Assembly: GCA_963735495.1 (NCBI GenBank)
Contig: CAVTLG010000009.1
Coordinates: 496,001-560,000 of the forward strand
Direction of reading: 5' to 3'
DNA: 64,000 bases
From: CAVTLG01 sp963735495
Lineage (GTDB): Bacteria > Chloroflexota > Ktedonobacteria > Ktedonobacterales > Ktedonobacteraceae
In this document: piece by piece, positions 52,475 through 60,785 of the stretch
How positions within the stretch are numbered: the first letter of the stretch is position 1
Layout of the letters: each line of letters begins with the position of its first letter
The notes under the pieces: generated by a model
What the model saw: only the letters and a program-made list of their open reading frames with translations
The model's database searches: none
What the model was told of the DNA's origin: nothing
Position numbers and translations under genes: made by a program

Positions 52475-53246
52475 ATGAAATGGTCTAGAAGGCGTCTGAT
52501 CACGAGGATCAGTGCTATCAGTGCCTTTGCGAGTGCTGTCTTCCCAGAAATGAGCGTGAAAGCAGATGCTGCGACTAGCGTTGAGCAGCCAAATTGGGCA
52601 TGGTCGAAACTCCAACTGGTCGACGCTCATGAGATAACGGGTGCGGAAGCGGCTTCTTTGAAAGAAGAGCTTTCTTCTTCTCCTGATGTCAAAAATTATG
52701 CAGGCTCATTGAATTTCAGTGAAGCGGAATTCAAGGTGGCTCGAACATAAGGTTGCGAACAGCAATAACCATTTTCTTGCTGCGATATGGTTATTTCCAT
52801 CCCGTCAGGTGCTCATTTATTGGGCATTAGACGAGGCTGTTGATCGTGTCCAATCGCGAGGTTTCCTCTATCAAATCGATGAGAAGGAGAAGTATGCACA
52901 GTTGGAGCAGTTAAGCGTAGATGGTGCTTCTATGAAAGGCGTGAGAGGACTTTCAACTCAGACTAGTCCGAATAGTCTGTTAGTGGCGGAAGACTGTTCG
53001 GATTGGTGGGGAACTTGTAGCTCTAACCCTAATTGCTCCTGCCCCTCTGGCTGCCCCAAAATCTCGGTTCCTGTTTGCAGCTCGATCAATCTTGGAGAGC
53101 TAGTGAGCTGTTGCGGCACTTGCATTTTCGCAGGAGAGTTAGCAGCAGTTTGTGTTCTTATTTTTTGTCCACTTTGTGTTATTGCTACTGTCTGTAGCAC
53201 AATAGTTGGTACAGCATATTGTTGCAAAGGTTGTTGTCCATGCTGA
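52475..53246 (+). pseudogene. Halocin-C8-like Cys-rich bacteriocin precursor, frameshifted
   Basis: The first frame begins with a Tat-like leader (SRRRLITRISAISAFASAVF) and a pro-region (to 52750). The second frame (52719-53246) continues the pro-region (HFLAAIWLFPSRQVLIYWAL, RGFLYQIDEKEKYAQLEQ) and ends in a core from about CSDWWGTC to CCKGCCPC with 18 Cys in about 82 residues. Removing one A at 52744-52745 fuses them into a single protein of about 256 residues (EAEFKVAR-HKVANSNNH). Tat leader, long pro-region and C-terminal Cys core match precursors with a halocin C8-type bacteriocin domain. AAAGGGG precedes ATG 52475. If the indel is real the product is not made; the downstream GTG frame could still give an unexported fragment. 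Confidence 0.68.
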
Positions 53247-53698
53247 TTTCTTCACGGAGGTAAATACATTGGTTGGTGTACTCTATTATTGTAGAATTTA
53301 CTTGTACATCCATTAGTGGTAGGAGAGGAAAAATTAGCTTCTTACAAAAAAAAGATCGCAATGTGTGTCTATTCTCAAGAAAATGCAAATGTGATTATTG
53401 AACATTAGTGCAAAGAGTCCTGGAATGTATTTCCGGTATTTCTTTCCATTATGTGAGCTATTTTTTGTAAGAAGTCTCCTTAAGAAGGATCTAAATTGCG
53501 AGAGCGACGGCATCACATGATAATATCCTGTAGGCTGATAAGTCAGGGCCTACTATGATATAATCTACTTTAGATGAGAGGGAACAAGTACTACGTTTAT
53601 CCTCCTTTACTACTTTTTACCTGCTTGTATTGGTATTCTCGGACACTAATGTTGGTCGGAGCTAAACAAACACTTTAAAGAAATCGGTAAAGTAGTAA
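53247..53698. other. 452-base AT-rich gap
   Basis: No gene found. A TATAAT-like element (GATATAATC, about 53556-53564) could be the promoter of the small membrane genes that follow, but no good -35 was seen. Confidence 0.35.
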
Positions 53699-53965
53699 AT
53701 GAATAAGGAAAGGAAAAATACATTGATACAACACGTAATACATATATCTAGGCGTATTTTTATGAACCCTTATTTTTCAGCTCTAGGGTGGTTCATTACA
53801 AGTCTAGGGTGGTTCATTTCCTTTATTTTTTTTGAGAAAAAATTTGTCTATGTTATATTTGGTATTATAACTATTTTTATAAGTCTTTCTTTTCTTTATC
53901 ATGCTCGTAATATGAACAAAGGTGAGATTACTGGTCCCCATGATCGAGGCCGCCAGATACCATAA
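53699..53965 (+). CDS. Small two-helix membrane protein A
   Basis: 88 residues: basic N-terminus, then two hydrophobic helices (FSALGWFITSLGWFISFIFF and FVYVIFGIITIFISLSFLYH) and a short polar tail. No family recognised. The ribosome site is weak (TAAAGTAG), so translation may need another signal. It is first of three closely spaced tiny membrane genes downstream of the Cys-rich precursor. Small membrane proteins in this position are typical immunity proteins (context inference). Confidence 0.55.
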   Translation: MNKERKNTLIQHVIHISRRIFMNPYFSALGWFITSLGWFISFIFFEKKFVYVIFGIITIFISLSFLYHARNMNKGEITGPHDRGRQIP

Positions 53966-53979
53966 AAAGGAGTAGTCGT

Positions 53980-54273
53980 ATGCCTTGGCGAGATCCTGAC
54001 TTTACTATACGTGCGAAGCAGTTTACCTTGCATCTCTCGCTTCCACCTGTTGACTCACTATTTACCTTCATTTTTGTTGTGTTTTGCTCTCTCGTGTCTA
54101 TCATAGTTTATGGGAATCTGATCTATAGAATTCTAGTCTCCCCTGATCATAATATACTATTAGCTATGTGCTATGTGATTATACTCCTGATTGTCTTGTC
54201 GCCGCTTTTCATTCAACTTAAAATGAGATGGGGTATGCTAAAGAGCAAAAGAGCCGAGAAGCATGATCAGTAG
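53980..54273 (+). CDS. Small two-helix membrane protein B
   Basis: 97 residues with helices about 26-48 (LFTFIFVVFCSLVSIIVYGN) and 58-80 (ILLAMCYVIILLIVLSPLFI), and a Lys/Arg-rich C-terminus. AAGGAG lies about 8 bases before ATG 53980, and the gene starts 14 bases after the previous stop, so they are probably co-transcribed. No family recognised; immunity or export help is conceivable. Confidence 0.65.
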   Translation: MPWRDPDFTIRAKQFTLHLSLPPVDSLFTFIFVVFCSLVSIIVYGNLIYRILVSPDHNILLAMCYVIILLIVLSPLFIQLKMRWGMLKSKRAEKHDQ

Positions 54274-54309
54274 TGGAGTATGACCGTGCTTCATTAAGGA
54301 GGTCAAGTT

Positions 54310-54522
54310 ATGCGACGGCGGTATCAACCCAGGTTCTCCTTTAGAACACGACTCATTTTGGTCATCATATTTATGATATTGACGGTGTTGAGTCTCTACT
54401 TATACTACTTCTCTTCTTTTCCGTACAGAGGCATTGTCGCGTATGTTTTGTATATGCCTATCGGCATTGCGATCTTAATATTACTTGCCGTTGAGAAAAA
54501 ACCTTCGTTGCCGTCAAACTGA
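54310..54522 (+). CDS. Small two-helix membrane protein C
   Basis: 70 residues, MRRRYQPRFSFRTR then two helices (LILVIIFMILTVLSLYLYYF; GIVAYVLYMPIGIAILILLA). It has a near-perfect AAGGAGG about 8 bases before ATG 54310. No family recognised. It belongs to the same set of tiny membrane genes by spacing and composition. Confidence 0.65.
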   Translation: MRRRYQPRFSFRTRLILVIIFMILTVLSLYLYYFSSFPYRGIVAYVLYMPIGIAILILLAVEKKPSLPSN

Positions 54523-54638
54523 AATCCAGGCTGTTGAGTTGTCGACCCAACTTAATCAATATGAATATTCCTCGTGTCTTTAGACCGGAGTTGCAGGTCA
54601 TTTTAGTGAGAACCGTATCCGATTAGTTGTTCTATTGT

Positions 54639-54675
54639 ATGGTGGTACCAAAGGTCAGCTTCTTGGTACCACCAT
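54639..54675. terminator. 13-bp perfect hairpin
   Basis: ATGGTGGTACCAA (54639-54651) and TTGGTACCACCAT (54663-54675) with an 11-base loop. It lies after the small membrane genes and before another. There is no T run; it may be a terminator or an attenuator. Confidence 0.5.
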
Positions 54676-54698
54676 CAGGATGAAGGATGCAGGGAAGT

Positions 54699-54878
54699 AT
54701 GTTATCAACAATCGTGCCTTTACTGTCATCTCTTGTCATGTCGATTGTCGATGTGATACTGTGGGTGGCCTGGTCGAAGAGAAAACTACTACCGATAATG
54801 CTGACTGCTATCATCATAGCGATTACGGCAGTCATAGCTTTCAGCGGATTTATCATTGAGGTTAGCTATAGGAGATAG
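54699..54878 (+). CDS. Small membrane protein D
   Basis: 59 residues (MLSTIVPLLSSLVMSIVDVI then WSKRKLLPIMLTAIIIAITA) with two likely helices. ATG 54699 is chosen because AGGGA precedes it; ATG 54687 would add four residues. No family recognised. It follows the hairpin, so it may be separately controlled. Composition resembles proteins A to C. Confidence 0.45.
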   Translation: MLSTIVPLLSSLVMSIVDVILWVAWSKRKLLPIMLTAIIIAITAVIAFSGFIIEVSYRR

Positions 54879-55004
54879 TATAATCAGTATCTGCTGACGT
54901 TTTAAGGCTCTGAAGCACAGAGCGTTGTGCTATTTTGTGTGGGTCTTTTCATCTGATCTGCTTGAGAATACTGCAATGAACAGATGCAATCAGGCGGCTA
55001 TGTT

Positions 55005-55034
55005 ACTTGCTCGCACCGCGCGGCGCGAGCAAGT
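55005..55034 (+). promoter_or_regulatory. Hairpin before the GNAT ribosome site
   Basis: ACTTGCTCGC (55005-55014) pairs with GCGAGCAAGT (55025-55034), ending a few bases before GAGGA of the downstream gene. It could mask or insulate translation. Confidence 0.45.
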
Positions 55035-55049
55035 GTGAGGATACGTTTC

Positions 55050-55511
55050 ATGTTTACCCTGCGTCGTTACACACCAGCAGACCGAGAAGCTGTCGAATAT
55101 TTGCATGTGTATGCCATTCAGCAGGCGGGAGCCTATCTGGGGCGTGGTCCCTGGGACGATGATGTCTATGCCATCGAAGAAACGTATCTCAATAATCAGG
55201 GAGAATTTTTGATTGGCGAATGCGATGGCCTGTTTGTGGCAATGGGCGCTTTGAAGCGCACAAGTCCGCTGCGCGCCGAGATCAAACGCATGCGCGTCCA
55301 TCCCGATCATCAGGGGCGCGGCTATGGTCAGCTCATACTGGATGAGCTCGAAGCCAGTGCCCGCGCTCTCGGCTACCAGACCTTGCATCTCGACACCTCC
55401 ATCCTACAGCTTCCAGCCCAGAGGCTCTACGAGAAAAACGGCTTTCGCGCAGTCGGTAGGGATATTTACCAGGGGCTGGAAGTCATTCTGTATGAGAAAC
55501 AGTTGGTATAG
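55050..55511 (+). CDS. GNAT-family N-acetyltransferase
   Basis: 153 residues from ATG 55050, chosen because GAGGA is about 9 bases upstream and family proteins begin FTLRRYTPADREAV. The acetyl-CoA-binding motif A is RMRVHPDHQGRGYGQLIL (about 82-99), and YEKNGFRAVGRD near 130 is the usual motif B end. It transfers acetyl from acetyl-CoA to an amine; substrate unknown. It converges with the GH16-like gene, 8 bases apart. Confidence 0.9.
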   Translation: MFTLRRYTPADREAVEYLHVYAIQQAGAYLGRGPWDDDVYAIEETYLNNQGEFLIGECDGLFVAMGALKRTSPLRAEIKRMRVHPDHQGRGYGQLILDELEASARALGYQTLHLDTSILQLPAQRLYEKNGFRAVGRDIYQGLEVILYEKQLV

Positions 55512-55519
55512 CCAGGCTC

Positions 55520-56251
55520 TTATTGCACCATCGCGTAGGCAACGATCCAATCGATCAGGAGATTGCCATCCATGGTGACTGGAGAATGGCCGGGCAGGCA
55601 CGCTTCTGTTTGCAGCACCCAGAACATAGACGTATCTGGTATACGACTGGTCGACGTACCGACAATTTCGCCGTCAAGCAAGAAATTTATGTGATCTGGC
55701 AGCCATTCGATGCTGGCGGTATGCCAGGATGTATAGGTAACAGTGGTGTTGACCACATGCTGATCCCCCACCACTGTTGCCCCTTGATGATGCATATAGC
55801 CAGTGATGGGCCCGGAAAGATCACTTTCGGGGAAATCGATCTCTCCATCGTAGGGCCACTTTCCACTAGAGGGCCAGAGTAGCCAGGCCGTCTTAAAACC
55901 CCTGAGTGGATCTGAGATGAAGCGAACCGTATATTTCCCGTACAGATGGTTGCCCGGTAAGGTGGGCAGGATAGCCGCAGACAGGTGCGTCCCGTTTTCC
56001 GTGTGTAAGTACAAATTGAGCAGGCTATTACTCACACTTATAACCTTGGATGGACCGTATTGGGATGGTGCGCCTGCCCGCCCGGCTGTATCCAGTGTAC
56101 CATCCGGGTACACCTTAAACTTATTCCCATACACCGTACCCGGAAATTTCCCGAGTGGTACAGCGGTATTGAAATCTTCGGCAAAGATTTGTCGCCAGCC
56201 AGGAATGTCTCCCGTTGGCATAACCTGGCCGGAAGGGGATGCGTTACTCAT
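55520..56251 (-). CDS. GH16-like glycosidase or lectin without signal peptide
   Basis: 243 residues of the GH16 jelly-roll type. The motif GEIDFPESD (about 136-144) stands where GH16 enzymes have E-[ILV]-D-x-x-E, so both acidic residues are present. FAEDFNTAVPLGKFPGT at the start, YGKYTVRFISDPLRGFKTAW and WHTASIEWLPDHINFLLDG support the fold. GH16 members cut beta-1,3 or beta-1,3-1,4 glucans. No export signal is visible, which is unusual. AAGGAGG precedes ATG 56251. Confidence 0.8.
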   Translation of the reverse strand: MSNASPSGQVMPTGDIPGWRQIFAEDFNTAVPLGKFPGTVYGNKFKVYPDGTLDTAGRAGAPSQYGPSKVISVSNSLLNLYLHTENGTHLSAAILPTLPGNHLYGKYTVRFISDPLRGFKTAWLLWPSSGKWPYDGEIDFPESDLSGPITGYMHHQGATVVGDQHVVNTTVTYTSWHTASIEWLPDHINFLLDGEIVGTSTSRIPDTSMFWVLQTEACLPGHSPVTMDGNLLIDWIVAYAMVQ

Positions 56252-56425
56252 GGCAGAGCCTCCTTTTCTTCTCTATAGAGTATACCTATACCACTCTGTT
56301 CTCTCCCTCCCATCGTGCTGCGGTAATGAGCGCATCCCGAATACCACCACCTCTGCAAAAAGCTGGATACGAGTGATCTGCCTTCCATAGAAAGGTTGAC
56401 GAAAAAAAGGCAACACAGGTGCGAG

Positions 56426-57094
56426 CTAATTGCTTTGCTCAGCCTCGTTTGCGCCTGCGAGCATCTGATGGCTGATAATCTCAAATGCCTGTATCCACGA
56501 ATCCTCCATTTCCTTGGTGAAACTCTCGCCTAATATCGTGTGAAATGTCGCGATCAAGGTAGCCCCGACCAGCGGATAGTGCTCGGCTGTAGCTCCAACG
56601 CGATAATGTCTGGCTCCTAAGTCGTGCAAAGCGGGTGTGAGATTATCGCCGCGCTCAACGCCGGCGACCACATACGCGATGGTTGCCATAAGACTGCTAT
56701 ACTGGCGATTCCAATCTGTGTGTTGGAACAAAGCCGCAGCTTCCGGGAAGTCGGCAAAGAGACGCAGGTAGAAAGCTCTCGCAAAGCGCTCTTTGTCAGC
56801 AATCAGCTTAAGACTGATGCCTAACTGTTGTGGTTCCATGCGCAATTCCCTTTCTTTTGTAAGCAGGCTAGTGAAACCTGCCGTCGTCAATCCGTAAACG
56901 GTCTCGAAAATCGTCGGTGCGGGTTTGTGCAAAAGCGTTGAGATTCTTGTAATGTTGCGTCTACCATTGGATAAGATAAAGACCTGCCGATATGTGCGTT
57001 GCCAGGAACGCGCCCAGTCAGATAACGCCGAGAAGGCTAGATGCTCCCCGTGTGTCGTCTTGTCAGGCACGTCGCTTAAACGATAGTCACCCAT
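56426..57094 (-). CDS. Globin with N-terminal winged-helix-like domain
   Basis: 222 residues. The C-terminal about 130 residues form a single-domain globin of the flavohemoglobin type: FYLRLFADFPEAAALFQHTD, YSSLMATIAYVVAGVERGD, then LGARHYRVGATAEHYPLVGA with the proximal His, and TKEMEDSWIQAFEIISHQML. The N-terminal about 90 residues (LSNGRRNITRISTLLHKPAP, TIFETVYGLTTAGFTSLL) resemble the winged-helix-like part of PATAN/DUF4388-type proteins. A heme-based sensor or gas-responsive adaptor is suggested by the fusion (inference). ATG 57094 has GGGAGG upstream; the GTG at 57106 is less likely. Confidence 0.8.
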   Translation of the reverse strand: MGDYRLSDVPDKTTHGEHLAFSALSDWARSWQRTYRQVFILSNGRRNITRISTLLHKPAPTIFETVYGLTTAGFTSLLTKERELRMEPQQLGISLKLIADKERFARAFYLRLFADFPEAAALFQHTDWNRQYSSLMATIAYVVAGVERGDNLTPALHDLGARHYRVGATAEHYPLVGATLIATFHTILGESFTKEMEDSWIQAFEIISHQMLAGANEAEQSN

Positions 57095-57702
57095 AGTACC
57101 TCCCACTACATAATTTCATATACTTATATGCATAAAATATATTGTAGAAAAAATCAAGCTATTTTTGCGGTATTTATTGTGTAACGTAGCGAAATTAACG
57201 TAGAATTTATACCCTCTCAAAGAAAATGCAAGCAGCTAGATAGTGTATTGCACAGAAAGAAACTTCGCTGTGAGGACTGAGATTTGTTATCCAGGTCAAG
57301 CCTGCTAACCTGCTGCTATATCCAGCGCCAAATTTTTTGTTATACTGCCTGTGATGGAGCCATGAATACCATTGGTAACATGAGAGGTAAAGGATTTAGA
57401 AAAATCATTTGCCTTTTATAGGGCGCCGGGGTTGCCATCAAAAAATGGGATTGAGGGTGATATTGCCTTTTTTCAGCTACGAGGATATGATGCATATTTT
57501 CAAGGTAGCGATGGGTATCTGTGGAAAATTGCCTGGAAGCCTCATTTTTGGGTCGAATAAGAAAGCGTATAACTGTTCAGGTGCTGCGCAAGCCTGCGTA
57601 GGATTGAGTCCAACGTCCCCATGTCTGCCCATGAAGCTTGAAAGCAGCACCCGAAAGAGTGTAAGGATAATCTCCACATTGTGGAAGTGCCTACGCTGTT
57701 AT
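57095..57702. other. 608-base gap, no supported gene
   Basis: AT-rich near 57120-57220. A TATACT at 57341-57346 is a lone promoter-like element. A plus-strand frame from 57409 to 57951 runs into the PRPP synthetase gene on the opposite strand and looks like chance. No repeat or hairpin of note. Confidence 0.35.
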
Positions 57703-58650
57703 TTACATTGTATGAGCAAACAGACTGCTCACCGACTCACCATTATGAATACGCTGAATCGCCTCGGCCAGCAGAGGCGCTATCGAGAGCACCGTCATAT
57801 TCGGCAGGCGTTTTTCAGGAGGTTGTGGAACCGTATTGGTCGTCACAATCTCCGCGATATCCGGCTGATTTCTGAGTCGGGCTATCGCTTTATCGCTAAA
57901 GATGCCATGTGTGCAGACAATCGTAATGCGCCCGACATGACGTTCGCGTAGGCGTTGCAGTATCTCCATAATCGTGCCACCATTGGCGATTTCGTCGTCG
58001 ATGACAATCACGTCTTTGCCCTCGACGTCGCCAACAATGGTATCGATCACCACATTCTTATCGTCGACGCGCTGCTTGCTCCCCGCCGCCACCGGTAGTT
58101 TTAACAGGCGTGCAAAATGCGAAGCAGATTTCGCATTGCCCAGATCGGGTGAAACAACGACAGTATTGCTCAGATCGCGCTGGCGAAAATAGTGCGCCAG
58201 CTCATTTAGAGCATTTAAGTGGTCGGTTGGCACATTGAAAAAACCATGTACCTGTGCCGCATGCAGCGTCATCACCAGCACACGATTTGCTCCGGCAGTC
58301 ACCAGCAGATCGGCCACCAGCCTACCTGCGATAGAGATGCGTGGGGCATCTTTTTTGTCCGAGCGTGCATAGGCATAATAAGGAATGATCGCCGTCGTAC
58401 GAGCTGCGGATGCGCCGCGTGCGGCATCCAACATCAAGAACAACTCCATCAAGTGATCCTGCACAGGCGGTACCAGTGGCTGAATCAGAAAAACATCACT
58501 TTCACGGCAGTTCGCTTTTAATTGCGTATACAGACAGTCATTGCTGAAGCGTTGCATATTTACCGGAGACAAAGGGACGTCCAGGCAATCGCAGATTTCT
58601 TGAGCCAGTTCTGGATGGGCGGACCCACTAAAAATAGTAATTTCGCGCAT
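57703..58650 (-). CDS. prs: Ribose-phosphate pyrophosphokinase (PRPP synthetase)
   Basis: 315 residues, the standard class I length. It transfers pyrophosphate from ATP to ribose-5-phosphate, supplying PRPP for purines, pyrimidines, His and Trp. Motifs: IFSGSAHPELAQEI, YYAYARSDKKDAPRIS (ATP/active loop), TLHAAQVHGFF, and the PRPP-binding loop VIVIDDEIANGGTI. The usual DTAGT is changed to ANGGT, a divergence seen in secondary Prs copies. AGAGG precedes ATG 58650. It appears monocistronic. Confidence 0.92.
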   Translation of the reverse strand: MREITIFSGSAHPELAQEICDCLDVPLSPVNMQRFSNDCLYTQLKANCRESDVFLIQPLVPPVQDHLMELFLMLDAARGASAARTTAIIPYYAYARSDKKDAPRISIAGRLVADLLVTAGANRVLVMTLHAAQVHGFFNVPTDHLNALNELAHYFRQRDLSNTVVVSPDLGNAKSASHFARLLKLPVAAGSKQRVDDKNVVIDTIVGDVEGKDVIVIDDEIANGGTIMEILQRLRERHVGRITIVCTHGIFSDKAIARLRNQPDIAEIVTTNTVPQPPEKRLPNMTVLSIAPLLAEAIQRIHNGESVSSLFAHTM

Positions 58651-58793
58651 GAGATAACCTCTTTAGCTTTGTCGGAGTTCGTTAATATCTTTTTATGGTA
58701 TCACAATGCTGCTGTAGAGTTCTACCTGCGCGGCTTTCCACCTGGCTATAAGCGTATTATTCAGTAGAGGAGCTTGTCACCAGGCATGTCCCT

Positions 58794-59774
58794 CTACGAA
58801 ACTGTGTGCAACTTTAGCTGCTGACTCTCCGTGCTCTGTCCCACCTGTTTTCTCTTCCATGGCCAGCCAACCTGCATGCAGAGGTAGCAGAGAATAGCGT
58901 AGAAGACCGCGATAATGGTGGTATGGGTGAGCGCTGCGAGCAGTTGGCCGGTAGTCAGCACCGCCGCCATACCACTGGCAGCCTGTAATGTCACCAGAAT
59001 AAACGCCCACCAGGCTCCGCGTACAAGGTCGCGGCGCTCACGATAAAAGCGCAAAACTACGATCAGCAGGGCGAGTATCAAGAACCACAGCAATCCGGCT
59101 ACATAGCGATGGAGCAATTGGATACCTGCTAACGAAGTGAAGCTCGGGAAATAGTTTGAGCCGCAGCCGGGAAGTTGGTAGCCGCAGCCCTCGATAGCTC
59201 CGGTATGTTCGACCAGGGCTCCGGTATAGACGACAATGTAGGTGTAGACCGCTAATCCCCACACCGGATATTGCAGCTTGCGCAGGTTGATGCTAGACGT
59301 TGCCGGTCCATGTCTTTGCTCTTGAGCGATCTGGAAGAGGCGGACTGTCAGTAGGGCCACACTCGCAAAGGCTATCAACGAGAAGCCGAAGTGGACGGAG
59401 AGGAGCCAACTTAAGGCAAATGTTCTCTCATAGATGACGGTTAGAGCGCCCAACGCACCCTGTAGAAGCACGAAAAACACGCTCATCGCACCGAAGAGCT
59501 TCACACGGAAATCTTGCTTATAGAGAAACCATGTTACCACGGTCAGCGTGATGATGAGTGTGCTATCAACGCTTGCCATCACGCGATGTCCATACTCAAT
59601 CAGCTCTGCGACCGTAATCGTGCCAGGAATGATTTGACCGTGACAAAACGGCCATGAGTTTCCGCAGCCCTCACCCGAGCCAGTTTGCGTCACAACGGCT
59701 CCCATTAAGAGGATCAGATAGGTGCCAAAAGAAGTAATGATGGCAAATACCCTTATGAGACGATGTATATTCAT
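58794..59774 (-). CDS. ctaA: Heme A synthase (CtaA/COX15)
   Basis: 326 residues, eight membrane helices in two four-helix repeats. Heme-ligand His residues appear as EYGHRVMAS, LSVHFGFSL, LLHRYVAGLLW and ALTHTTIIAVFY. Cys pairs GCGNSWPFC and GCGYQLPGC mark the bacterial two-pair type. It oxidises heme O to heme A for aa3-type cytochrome oxidase. AAGGG precedes ATG 59774. No other oxidase genes are in the window. Confidence 0.95.
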   Translation of the reverse strand: MNIHRLIRVFAIITSFGTYLILLMGAVVTQTGSGEGCGNSWPFCHGQIIPGTITVAELIEYGHRVMASVDSTLIITLTVVTWFLYKQDFRVKLFGAMSVFFVLLQGALGALTVIYERTFALSWLLSVHFGFSLIAFASVALLTVRLFQIAQEQRHGPATSSINLRKLQYPVWGLAVYTYIVVYTGALVEHTGAIEGCGYQLPGCGSNYFPSFTSLAGIQLLHRYVAGLLWFLILALLIVVLRFYRERRDLVRGAWWAFILVTLQAASGMAAVLTTGQLLAALTHTTIIAVFYAILCYLCMQVGWPWKRKQVGQSTESQQLKLHTVS

Positions 59775-60394
59775 TGCTTTTTCCCTTATTTCTGGCTGGC
59801 AGTGCCTGTCGCCGTGTCCGTGTGGCTGCCCTCGACAACCGCAAGGGATGTCGCTACACGGGGTGGAGGCGGACGGGACGCTTCTTCGCGTAGCGGCGGG
59901 GCTTGCCCCCGCCGACGTCCGACTGGTTCCTTGTCTGCCAGATAAATAATCACGAATTTGTACTTGATCTGATGATAACGAAAGATGAGCGATCTGTCAA
60001 AGTCTCTCATGCGTGGGTCAGTGGTCATGCCGCTCTTGACCGCCTACAGATAGTAGTGTATTTTAGCCACAAATAAGAAAAATTTCTCAATGTCTGTTCA
60101 TCTATTCTATAGAGAGGAACAGGTGCATAACGCCTCAAGCGTCTGGATTTTGGGTGAGAAAAAAATTGATGATTTGGCAATAATATGGTACTTTTAACTG
60201 TTGACGCGGTAGCTATAATGGCTCGTATATAATACCTTTCATATACCTCTTGCGTACATATAGATAGCTGTGGTTTAGTAGAAGGCGCGGGCAATAGCAT
60301 TGAAATAGCGTAACCTCTTTCGAAGAGGCAGCCTGCTCAGGTGCTATTGCATACTGAGTAGCTTTGCTCTCTTAAGGATCATGCTGCTCACAAG
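59775..60394. other. 620-base gap with palindromic repeats
   Basis: No gene found. Palindromic repeats occupy 59832-59914. Two TATAAT sequences (60213-60218 and 60227-60232) with TTGACG at 60200 form a promoter-like cluster of poor spacing. CCTCTTTCGAAGAGG near 60314-60328 is a short hairpin. Confidence 0.4.
59832..59914. repeat. Compound palindromic repeat with CTTGC loops
   Basis: CGACAACCGCAAGGGATGTCG (59832-59852) then CTACACGGGG repeats the 41285 block. GTAGC followed by an 8-bp stem (59894-59901 with 59907-59914) around a CTTGC loop repeats the 14696-14718 design with a different stem. Confidence 0.7.
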
Positions 60395-60785
60395 GAAATA
60401 AAGGAGCATCCGGCGTCAATGACCTCCGATCTCTGATCGGAGGCTTGTGAGGGGTTCGCCCCAGGCAAGCCGAATTGACCAGACCGCCTCTTGGTGCCAG
60501 TCGCGCCGGGCATAGGAGCGTCACGATTGGTAGAGAGAAGAGGAACGATACCACCAAGCGTTAAGCTTCGCACCCAGAAATGCTGCCCCAGTTTCTGGCC
60601 CTGCAACTGCTGGTTTAACGGAGAGCGGTCATCAACAGTGACCAGCAGAAAGTACCGAGTGGTATCAGCGTCGAGGGGATCCTATGTACTCATTCTCGCA
60701 AGAGAGGAGCCTTACTCCTCTCAGTCAGATGACCCGAAGGGTAGAGGCGGCAGCCTCGTTTCTGACTGTTTAAGGGGGTTACCAA
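60395..60785 (+). ncRNA. IscB omega-RNA region (guide RNA of the element)
   Basis: About 390 structured, gene-free bases directly upstream of iscB, where omega-RNAs lie. Visible folds: CCTCCGATC/GATCGGAGG (60423-60431 with 60435-60443), GGGG-TTCG-CCCC (60451-60462), and near the 3' end a multibranch with CAGTCAGA/TCTGACTG (60722-60729 with 60761-60768) enclosing ACCC-GAA-GGGT and GAGGC/GCCTC. The guide should be at the 5' end, taken from DNA flanking the element's left end. The exact 5' boundary is not determined. Confidence 0.7.

Noticed and set aside
57409..57951. A 180-codon plus-strand frame
   Set aside because: It has no ribosome site and no family sense, and its second half is the reverse of the conserved PRPP synthetase gene.
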